A stretch of 12,929 nucleotides of DNA from Spirochaetota bacterium. GTDB taxonomy: Bacteria; Spirochaetota; Spirochaetia; Treponematales; Rectinemataceae. The position numbers and the translations under genes are program-made. The stretch covers positions 1-12,929 of the forward strand of contig JAEZSM010000135.1 in NCBI GenBank assembly GCA_023421875.1, read 5' to 3'. The notes beneath the pieces are model-generated. The model was not told the DNA's origin, searched no databases, and was given only the letters and a program-made list of their open reading frames with translations. Shown here one piece after another: positions 1 to 6,124 of this stretch (position 1 is its first letter; every line of letters starts with the position of its first letter).

Positions 1-125
1 TCGTAGTAAAACCCGTCGTCGATGGCGGGACCTATGCCGAACTGAGTGCCGGGGTAGAGGTGCAGCACCGCCTCGGCCATCACGTGGGCCGCGGAGTGCC
101 GCAGCTTGTTTACGTCTATTTCCAT
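1..125 (-). CDS. thrS: Threonyl-tRNA synthetase, N-terminal fragment (cut by window edge)
   Basis: Charges tRNA-Thr with threonine in the cytoplasm. Only the first 41 codons are present; the gene continues past base 1. The translation starts MEIDVNKLRHSAAHVMAEAV and goes on through GIGPAIDDGFYYD. The HSAAH motif matches the zinc-type HxxxH of the N2 editing domain, and GPxIDDGFYYD is a strong ThrRS signature. In E. coli ThrRS this motif follows a TGS domain of about 60 residues. Here it begins at residue 10, so the TGS domain is absent. The start is well fixed: GGAG at 137..134 lies 8 nt upstream of ATG 125..123, and upstream of that is a transcription terminator, not coding sequence. Expression is probably controlled by the T-box leader just upstream. 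The identity is secure; the remaining domains cannot be seen. Confidence 0.93.
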   Translation of the reverse strand, partial: MEIDVNKLRHSAAHVMAEAVLHLYPGTQFGIGPAIDDGFYY

Positions 126-181
126 AACAATCGCTCCTTTTCCGCTCCTCCCCGGTTTTGCCGCGCGGGAAGGCGGTCTTG

Positions 182-265
182 AAAAAACGGCACGGCCCCC
201 ACGCAATACGCCTGTAACGGGAAGCCATGCTTCGCGTAAGGACGAATTGCGTGGGGGCCGTGCCG
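182..265 (-). terminator. Intrinsic terminator of the thrS T-box
   Basis: On the minus strand the arm at 265..246 pairs perfectly over 20 bp with 207..188, a very GC-rich stem, and is followed directly by six T residues (187..182). The 38-nt apical region holds a smaller hairpin (GAAGC/GCUUC around a 3-nt loop). The antiterminator 3' arm (248..236) overlaps the inner end of this stem by 3 nt and crosses it topologically, so the two folds should exclude each other. On the plus strand the same stem lacks a following T run. Confidence 0.93.
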
Positions 266-577
266 GAAGAGCCTGCCCTAAGCGCTCGATGCCGGGCTGG
301 CGCGTAACTCCTTCGGGCTCCACGAAAATCCGCGGTACCACCTTACTTCGGTACCCCTCGACGGGGACCGCGCTCGTCGCCTATGACGGAGGCCGCCGGC
401 CAGGAATACTCGCCGCCTTTGAAAACGGCTTTCACCCAGGCTGCTCAGGAGTGGTTTTCTCCGGCTGCGCGACAGGATCCTTCCAGCCTGGACAAGGGGC
501 GCAAGAGCGCTTTCCTCTTCCGGGATCCCTCTCTCTGGTCGCGCGAAGTTCCGAATACTCGTCTCCTTCAACGCATT
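182..577 (-). promoter_or_regulatory. T-box riboswitch (tRNA-Thr sensing) in the thrS leader
   Basis: A tRNA-sensing transcription attenuator, read on the minus strand. Stem I: lower helix GGAG 566..563 with CUCC 451..448; AGUA of the GA/loop E motif at 559..556; a 7-bp helix GCGCGAC 544..538 with GUCGCGC 473..467; AGAGAG at 536..531; and an upper helix GGAUCC 528..523 with 480..475. The specifier loop reads GAAAACCA, which gives the Thr codon ACC at 455..453 followed by the usual purine. The T-box reads AAGGUGGUACCGCGG, at about 344..330. The antiterminator pairs GUAAGG 346..341 with CCUUAC 241..236, leaves the 7-nt bulge UGGUACC 340..334, and pairs GCGGAUU 333..327 with AAUUCGU 248..242. 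The 3' arm falls inside the terminator hairpin, as the mechanism requires: uncharged tRNA-Thr stabilises the antiterminator and thrS is transcribed. All pairings were found by eye, and no covariance search was run. The leader is long, about 450 nt to the thrS ATG. Confidence 0.92.
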
Positions 578-583
578 GTGGCA

Positions 584-613
584 ACTATGCTCCCGGCCGA
601 GGAGGAATGTCAA
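584..613 (-). promoter_or_regulatory. Sigma-70 type promoter of thrS leader
   Basis: On the minus strand a perfect -35 TTGACA lies at 613..608. It is followed by an 18-nt spacer and CATAGT at 589..584 (4 of 6 matches to TATAAT). The predicted start near 577 places the 5' end just before T-box Stem I, as is usual for these leaders. A second TATAAT on the same strand at 684..679, with a poor -35 (TTCGAT) 17 nt away, would give a leader about 100 nt longer and is less likely. Confidence 0.65.
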
Positions 614-649
614 TATGAGCTACTAGCGGGGCAACGCTATTCGATAGTC

Positions 650-678
650 TTGTTTCTCAGTATATTCGTCGATACTTT
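650..678 (+). promoter_or_regulatory. Candidate promoter of the clpS-clpA-aat operon
   Basis: TTGTTT at 650-655 is followed by a 17-nt spacer and TACTTT at 673-678. An alternative -10, TATTAT at 678-683, would place the start at or after the ATG. Either choice leaves almost no 5' UTR before the clpS ATG at 688. The match is moderate only, and an upstream promoter reading through the T-box region cannot be excluded. Confidence 0.35.
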
Positions 679-687
679 ATTATAAGC

Positions 688-1005
688 ATGAGCGGATCAG
701 TATCGAACCAGGGGGAGCTAGCCTCCCAGACAGAGGAATCGACGGAGCCCCGGGAGCCCGAGGAATACCGGGTCATTCTGCTGAATGACGATTTTACGAC
801 CATGGAGTTCGTTGTCTCTGTGCTGATGACGATCTTTCACAAGTCTTTGCCAGAGGCTACCAAGATTATGGTGGATGTCCACCGCAAGGGCAAGGGAATT
901 GTGGGCGAGTACAGCTACGACATCGCCGCGACGAAAATCAATCAGGTGCACGGCCTGGCGCGGCAGATGGGATTTCCTCTCAAGTGCACCATGGAGAAAG
1001 TTTAA
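688..1005 (+). CDS. clpS: ClpS, N-degron adaptor of ClpA
   Basis: Small cytoplasmic adaptor that binds proteins with an N-terminal Leu, Phe, Tyr or Trp and delivers them to ClpA-ClpP. The 105 aa match E. coli ClpS in size and sequence. A disordered acidic N-terminal tail (residues 1-26), needed in known ClpS for engagement by ClpA, is followed by the folded core YRVILLNDDFTTMEF. The N-degron pocket residues are visible: N33 D34 D35, gatekeeper M39 and H65 in the DVH motif. The C-terminal CTMEKV matches E. coli CTLEKA. ATG 688 is the only good start in the frame, yet there is no Shine-Dalgarno sequence before it and the candidate promoter ends only 9 nt upstream, so the mRNA may be leaderless. 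The stop is 3 nt before clpA, so the two are probably cotranscribed. Confidence 0.95.
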   Translation: MSGSVSNQGELASQTEESTEPREPEEYRVILLNDDFTTMEFVVSVLMTIFHKSLPEATKIMVDVHRKGKGIVGEYSYDIAATKINQVHGLARQMGFPLKCTMEKV

Positions 1006-1008
1006 GCT

Positions 1009-3423
1009 ATGAAGGTTAGTCAGGAAGTACAGGCCATTTTCAATGCGGCCTATAACGAAGCCAAGCTCCGAAACCACGAGTACCTTACGCCGGAGCATAT
1101 TCTCTATGCCGGGCTCTCCTTCGAGAAGCTCAGGCTGGTCATGGAGGGTTGCGACGCCGACGTGGAGCAGCTCAAGCGAGGCATCGAAGCGTACTTCGAG
1201 CAGAAGGTTCCCGTGCTGCGCTCCAGCGCGGAACCGGTGCAGACCTCTAGCTTCCAGGCGGTGATCGAGCGGGCTGTGATGCAGTCCCAGGCTTCGGGCA
1301 AGGAAGAGGTGGAGGTATCGGATCTCATCGTTTCTCTTTACGACGAGGAAAGAACCTATGCCGGCTACTATATGCGTAAAATGGGCATTAAGCGCCTCCA
1401 GCTCCTGGAAGTGCTTTCCCATGGCATAGGGGAGTCTTCGGGAGAGGATTCGGAGATTCTGGACGACAGCGAAGGACGTCCAGACCTGGAAGGCAGGGAC
1501 AAGCGAGGGCTCAAGCCCGGTCCGCTGGAGCGTTTCGCCACCGATCTCACCGCCCAGGCCGCCGCGGGCAAGCTGGAACCGGTCATAGGCCGGGAGGCTG
1601 AGATCGAGCGCACGGTCCAGGTGCTCTGCCGCAGGCTCAAAAACAACCCTATCCATGTGGGTGAGGCCGGCGTAGGAAAGACAGCGATCACCGAAGGGCT
1701 AGCCCAGCGAATTGTGGCCGGCAGCGTCCCTCCCCTGCTCAAGGATTACACAATCTACAGCCTCGACATGGGCGCCCTCTTGGCGGGCACAAAATTTCGC
1801 GGCGATTTCGAGGAGCGGGTCAAGAAGGTGGTGGATGTCCTACTCAAAAAGGAGAAGACCATCCTCTTTATCGACGAGATACACACGATCGTAGGAGCAG
1901 GCGCGGTGACCGGCGGTTCCATGGACGCATCCAATCTTCTAAAGCCGGCACTCAGTTCGGGCAAGCTGCGCTGCATCGGCTCCACTACCTACGACGAGTA
2001 CAACAAGATATTCGAAAAAGACCGCGCCCTGTCGAGGCGCTTCCAGAAGATCGATATCAGCGAACCCAGCCAGAGCGAGGCTGTGGAGATACTCAAGGGC
2101 TTGCGGCCTAAGTACGAGGAATTCCACAGAGTCCATTTCTCCGACGACGCCCTGGAGGCGGCAGTGAGGCTCTCAGCCCAGTTTATCACCGAGCGCAGAC
2201 TCCCCGACAAGGCTATCGACGTGATCGACGAGGCCGGGGCCAGAGCGAGGATCGGAGCCTTCAAGCAGGGGCAGAAAAAGGAAGTTGCGCCCGAAAGCAT
2301 TGCTGCCGAAGAAGCTTCTACCGCCGAAGCTTCTTCGGATGAGGCATCCTCAGACGAGACGCTGCCGGGCGAGGTGATTGTGGACATCAGGGTTCCGGAG
2401 ATCGAAACCGTTGTAGCCAAGATTGCCAGGATTCCCGAGCGTTCCGTATCGTCCTCCGAAAAAGAACGGCTCTCGGGCCTCGAGACATCCTTGAAGCAGG
2501 AGGTGTTCGGCCAGGACAACGCCATCGATGCGGTGGTCAAGGCGGTAAAACGCTCCCGAGCAGGATTCAGGGCTCCGGATAAACCGGTGGCTAACTTTCT
2601 CTTTGTCGGCCCCACCGGCGTGGGCAAGACCGAACTGGCCAGGCAGCTGGCCAAGCAGCTGGGAGTTAGCCTTCACCGCTTCGACATGAGCGAGTACCAG
2701 GAAAAACACACCGTCTCCCGTCTTATCGGCTCACCTCCCGGCTATGTGGGCTACGAGGAAGGCGGTCTTCTCACCGACACGATCCGCAAGAATCCCCACG
2801 CCGTCGTGCTCTTGGACGAGATTGAGAAGGCCCATCCAGATATCTACAATATTCTCCTGCAGATCATGGATTATGCCACCCTCACGGATAACCAGGGCAG
2901 GAAGGCGGACTTCCGCAACGTCATCCTCATTATGACCAGCAACGCCGGCGCCAGGGATGTTGGCAAGAATCTCATCGGGTTCGGGGACAGAACCCTGAGC
3001 AACTCTGCCCTGGACGAGGCGGTGGAGCGGGCTTTCACTCCCGAGTTCAGGAATAGGCTGGACGCGGTTGTCCACTTCGGCAATCTGCCCATGGAGGTTA
3101 TCGAGCGCATCGTTTCCAAGGCCCTAGACGACTTCAATACACAACTGTCAGAGAAAAAGGTCAGACTGGTAGCCAGGGAGTCGGTGATCAAATTCCTGGC
3201 TGAAAAGGGTTATTCCAGGGAATTCGGCGCCCGCAATATTTCCAGACTGGTGGAGGACAAGATCAAGTCTTTCTTTGTCGACGAAGTGCTCTTCGGACGA
3301 CTTGAGAAGGGTGGTACCGCAGTGGCCGACCTGGTGGACGGACAGATCGTATTTAGCGTCGAGCCCCAGGCAACGGAGCTGGTAACCAATACAACGAAAG
3401 AACCAGCGCCGGTTCAGCCCTAA
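1009..3423 (+). CDS. clpA: ClpA, AAA+ unfoldase of the ClpAP protease
   Basis: Hexameric ATPase that unfolds substrates and feeds them to ClpP. The 804 aa compare with 758 in E. coli. Domains: Clp N domain (about 1-143, docking site for ClpS); NBD1 with Walker A GEAGVGKT at 218-225 and Walker B ILFIDE ending at E290; NBD2 with Walker A GPTGVGKT at 534-541, Walker B LLDE ending at E604, and sensor-2 GAR near the C terminus. The ClpP-binding loop tripeptide IGF is at 656-658, just before TPEFRNRLD, which points to a ClpP partner and ClpA rather than ClpB/ClpC; there is no middle coiled coil. Odd points: a low-complexity acidic insert rich in Ala, Ser and Glu (about 421-456) between NBD1 and NBD2 accounts for much of the extra length, and a hydrophilic segment at about 145-165 follows the N domain. 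Start: ATG 1009, 3 nt after clpS, with GGAG at 993-996 inside clpS. Confidence 0.96.
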   Translation: MKVSQEVQAIFNAAYNEAKLRNHEYLTPEHILYAGLSFEKLRLVMEGCDADVEQLKRGIEAYFEQKVPVLRSSAEPVQTSSFQAVIERAVMQSQASGKEEVEVSDLIVSLYDEERTYAGYYMRKMGIKRLQLLEVLSHGIGESSGEDSEILDDSEGRPDLEGRDKRGLKPGPLERFATDLTAQAAAGKLEPVIGREAEIERTVQVLCRRLKNNPIHVGEAGVGKTAITEGLAQRIVAGSVPPLLKDYTIYSLDMGALLAGTKFRGDFEERVKKVVDVLLKKEKTILFIDEIHTIVGAGAVTGGSMDASNLLKPALSSGKLRCIGSTTYDEYNKIFEKDRALSRRFQKIDISEPSQSEAVEILKGLRPKYEEFHRVHFSDDALEAAVRLSAQFITERRLPDKAIDVIDEAGARARIGAFKQGQKKEVAPESIAAEEASTAEASSDEASSDETLPGEVIVDIRVPEIETVVAKIARIPERSVSSSEKERLSGLETSLKQEVFGQDNAIDAVVKAVKRSRAGFRAPDKPVANFLFVGPTGVGKTELARQLAKQLGVSLHRFDMSEYQEKHTVSRLIGSPPGYVGYEEGGLLTDTIRKNPHAVVLLDEIEKAHPDIYNILLQIMDYATLTDNQGRKADFRNVILIMTSNAGARDVGKNLIGFGDRTLSNSALDEAVERAFTPEFRNRLDAVVHFGNLPMEVIERIVSKALDDFNTQLSEKKVRLVARESVIKFLAEKGYSREFGARNISRLVEDKIKSFFVDEVLFGRLEKGGTAVADLVDGQIVFSVEPQATELVTNTTKEPAPVQP

Positions 3424-3432
3424 ACCCCACCC

Positions 3433-4215
3433 ATGATCCGCTTTCTAGGAAGGCTGGAAGAACTGGATTTCGACGGTCTTTATCCATTCCCTCCAGTAGA
3501 TGCGGCCTCCCCGGAAGGCATTGTCTGCGCCGGCGGAAATCTCTCGCCGGGAATGTTGCTCTCAGCCTATCGTCAGGGTATATTCCCTTGGTACAGCAAT
3601 GACGAACCTATTCTCTGGTGGAGCCCCAATCCGCGTTTTGCCATTCTGCCCGAAACGCTCCATATTTCCCGGAGCTCCCTCCGTCTCCTGCGCCAGGCTG
3701 AATACAGCTTCAGCCTGGACAGGAATTTCAGGGCTGTTATGGAGGCTTGCGCAAAGGTGCCTCGACCGGGCCAGGATGGCACCTGGATACTCCCGGAGAT
3801 GATCGAAGCCTATACGAGGCTGCATCGACTGGGATATGCCCATTCGCTGGAAGTGTGGAAACAAGGCCTGCTCGTCGGAGGCCTCTACGGAGTCAGCCTC
3901 GGGGGCGCATTTTTCGGTGAGTCTATGTTCAGTCTGAGCCCTGGAGCATCCAGGGCAGGATTCCTCAGTCTTGCGCTTTGGCTGTTCGAATGGGGATTTC
4001 TGCTCATCGACAGTCAGGTGCATACCCTTTATGTGGAAACCATGGGTGGTGTCGATCTGCCTAGGGGAAGCTATCTGGCAAAACTTGACAAAGCCCTGCG
4101 GCTTACCGATCGCAGGGGGAATTGGAACGATCTTTTTCCGGAATTTCCCCGATCCGCTGCCCTAGCCCGGATTCTCGGGCCGAACCTGGATTTTCTCCCA
4201 CAGACCGGTTTTTAG
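3433..4215 (+). CDS. aat: Leucyl/phenylalanyl-tRNA-protein transferase
   Basis: Transfers Leu or Phe from aminoacyl-tRNA to proteins with N-terminal Lys or Arg, turning them into primary N-degrons read by ClpS. The 260 aa compare with 234 in E. coli; the extra length is at both ends. Family signatures seen: GNLSP at 35-39, QGIFPWYS at 48-55, ILWWSPNPR at 60-68, LHISR at 76-80, GTW at 116-118, AHSLEVW at 136-142, GGLYGV at 149-154, GESMFS at 162-167 and LIDSQV at 191-196, whose Asp corresponds to E. coli Asp186, proposed to be catalytic. The ATG is 9 nt after the clpA stop with no Shine-Dalgarno sequence, so translation probably depends on ribosomes finishing clpA. With clpS and clpA it makes a one-operon N-end-rule pathway. 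Confidence 0.95.
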   Translation: MIRFLGRLEELDFDGLYPFPPVDAASPEGIVCAGGNLSPGMLLSAYRQGIFPWYSNDEPILWWSPNPRFAILPETLHISRSSLRLLRQAEYSFSLDRNFRAVMEACAKVPRPGQDGTWILPEMIEAYTRLHRLGYAHSLEVWKQGLLVGGLYGVSLGGAFFGESMFSLSPGASRAGFLSLALWLFEWGFLLIDSQVHTLYVETMGGVDLPRGSYLAKLDKALRLTDRRGNWNDLFPEFPRSAALARILGPNLDFLPQTGF

Positions 4216-4309
4216 TCCAGAAAAGGCAAAGCATGGAAGATCGGGCGCGGTTGTAGAATAATTGTCGTTTTTTTCATAGAGTAAAGTACATGGCAGGTAG
4301 TGTAGGACG

Positions 4310-6124
4310 ATGAAGGTATTATTTGTGCAGCTGCCCGTTCAGGATCCCGAGGGCGAGGACTCCAAGGCGAACGTTCCCCTCGCAGCCGGCTACCTGGCAG
4401 CCTATGCCGAATCTCAAGGACTTCTCAGACGTTCCCAGTGGAGCATTCTCGACGGGACGACCAGTTCCTACGGTTCGGACACGGCGATTATCGAGGCAAT
4501 CGTCGGCTCTGAGGCAGACCTGGTCTGTTTCAGTCTCTATGCCTGGAACCTGGAACGCAGTCATTTTATCGCGGGCAAGGCCAGGGAGCGGCTGCCCAGA
4601 TCCCGTTTTATCGCCGGCGGCCCGGAGATCGCCGAGGGCATGCCGATCATGGACAGATCTCCGTTCAACGCCCTCGTCTCAGGAGAGGGCGAACTCGCTT
4701 TCGCCGAGATCCTCAAGGACATGGAACAGCACAGGCCCCTCACCAGGCTCTACAAGGCAAAGGAGCTGCTCGATCTCTCCGCCTTGCCCAGCCCCTATCT
4801 GGCAGGCACGCTCCCACTGGTAAAGGATAAGCCCGTCCACATCGAAACCCTTCGGGGCTGCCCCTATCACTGCGCCTATTGCTTTTACGGCAAGCAGTAC
4901 CCTGTCATACGGCGCTTCTCCGAGGACGATGTCATCTCCCTTGTACGACGAGCCTCACACATCGGGGTTTCGGAGATCTATCTCATGGATCCCTCATTTC
5001 AGTACGGGGACCGGGCATCCGGCATGCTCAGGGAAATCGCCCAGGCCAACACGGCTGCCATACCCATCCATGCCGAACTTCGGCTGGATATGCTGGACGA
5101 GGATTTTGGCTCACTGCTAAAAAACGCCGGCGTAGGTTCCATCGAGGCCGGCCTGCAGAGCATCAATCCCAAGGCACTGGAGGCCGTGGGAAGAAAAATG
5201 GACAGGGCGGGCTTTGCCCGGGGAGCCGAAATACTCCAAAAGCAACGCATAGTGGTCAAGACAGGCCTGATTCTCGGACTTCCCTTCGACGGCTACGAAC
5301 AGGTAATCGAAACATTCGACTTTTTAGGCATGCAGGGGCTCGGCCAGGAAGCGGAGCTGTATCCACTCTCCTTCCTCCCCGGCACGGACGCCAGGGAAAG
5401 GGCGGACGAGTGGCGCATGTCCAGGATGGAACAGCCCCCCTACTGGGTGACTAGCAACGACTGGATATCCGGGGACGATATGGTGGATGCCATCGCGGCC
5501 TTCGAAGAAAGCTTCGATGTGGAATGGGCATCGCCCCCGGCTCCGCATTTTGGCCTGGAGCGCGGTGGCTTCCGTTCCTTCGTCGACACGAGAAAATTAG
5601 AAAACATCGACTGGATGCGGCTCAATCCCGGAAAGCTGGCCTCGTCGTTAACCCTTTTAGCCGATGCCGATGACCCCGAGAGCCTGTCGCGGCTTGTCAG
5701 GGCAGCCAAGGACTTCAGGCGGGACAATCCCTACAGCCTGTATCAGATCGTTCTCTGCAGCGAGACGAGAATTCCTTCGGAACGGCTGGTGGAGCGGATC
5801 CAGGACGCATTCATGTTTCCCGACCACTACTACGAGCTCTCCCACTATTTCTCTCCCGATCCCCAGGAGGGCTATCAGGTGCGGATGTTCTTCGCTACGA
5901 AGAATTTTTCGCTGGCCTACAGGGCTATCGAGGAAGCCCAGGACCTTGAGACGATGATCGTGATCTCGGGCAAGGGCGGCTATAACGCCGACAGGCTTTA
6001 CGACCTGCTTCCCTATGTGGTCTTCGACAGGGAAAAAATCCCCTTTGACAGGCTCTATCAGCTTCTGGGACTCTATGCCGATTTTCCCCATATGCTCATC
6101 GAGGCGCCGGAAGACCTCTTTTAG
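4310..6124 (+). CDS. B12-binding-type radical SAM protein, function unknown
   Basis: Probable iron-sulfur, S-adenosylmethionine-dependent enzyme of the cobalamin-binding radical SAM superfamily; substrate unknown. Residues 1-130 resemble a B12-binding Rossmann domain (MKVLFVQLP start, IAGGPEIAEG, then VSGEGELAF), but no DxHxxG cobalamin-ligand motif is visible, so any cobalamin would be bound without an axial His. The radical SAM core follows: CxxxCxxC as C184, C188 and C191 in RGCPYHCAYC, then an IEAGLQS strand and a TGLILGLPFDG segment typical of the HemN/Elp3-like fold. Residues about 400-604 form a C-terminal region I do not recognise; DUF4080-type proteins have a similar layout and are a possible relative. 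The gene follows aat by 94 nt and could be cotranscribed, but no functional link is evident. SD: AGGA at 4304-4307, close to the ATG. The stop overlaps the convergent gene. Confidence 0.85.
   Translation: MKVLFVQLPVQDPEGEDSKANVPLAAGYLAAYAESQGLLRRSQWSILDGTTSSYGSDTAIIEAIVGSEADLVCFSLYAWNLERSHFIAGKARERLPRSRFIAGGPEIAEGMPIMDRSPFNALVSGEGELAFAEILKDMEQHRPLTRLYKAKELLDLSALPSPYLAGTLPLVKDKPVHIETLRGCPYHCAYCFYGKQYPVIRRFSEDDVISLVRRASHIGVSEIYLMDPSFQYGDRASGMLREIAQANTAAIPIHAELRLDMLDEDFGSLLKNAGVGSIEAGLQSINPKALEAVGRKMDRAGFARGAEILQKQRIVVKTGLILGLPFDGYEQVIETFDFLGMQGLGQEAELYPLSFLPGTDARERADEWRMSRMEQPPYWVTSNDWISGDDMVDAIAAFEESFDVEWASPPAPHFGLERGGFRSFVDTRKLENIDWMRLNPGKLASSLTLLADADDPESLSRLVRAAKDFRRDNPYSLYQIVLCSETRIPSERLVERIQDAFMFPDHYYELSHYFSPDPQEGYQVRMFFATKNFSLAYRAIEEAQDLETMIVISGKGGYNADRLYDLLPYVVFDREKIPFDRLYQLLGLYADFPHMLIEAPEDLF

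Noticed and set aside
600..626. Strong SD-like GGAGGA followed by a three-codon frame ATG AGC TAC TAG on the plus strand
   Set aside because: It overlaps the -35 of the thrS promoter on the other strand and lies upstream of the likely clpS promoter, so it is probably not transcribed in that direction.
679..684. Perfect TATAAT on the minus strand at the clpS start
   Set aside because: Its -35 partner (TTCGAT) is poor, and the TTGACA promoter at 613..584 fits the T-box 5' end better. It may be a secondary promoter.
106..685. Overlapping open frames on both strands in the thrS-clpS gap
   Set aside because: The region is explained base by base as a T-box leader, and the translations are low in family resemblance and lack proper starts.
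718..1656. Long minus-strand open frame of 312 codons opposite clpS and clpA
   Set aside because: It is antisense to two certain genes, its translation resembles no family, and GC-rich codon usage creates such frames. The same applies to the other long antisense frames within clpA, the radical SAM gene and the ankyrin gene.
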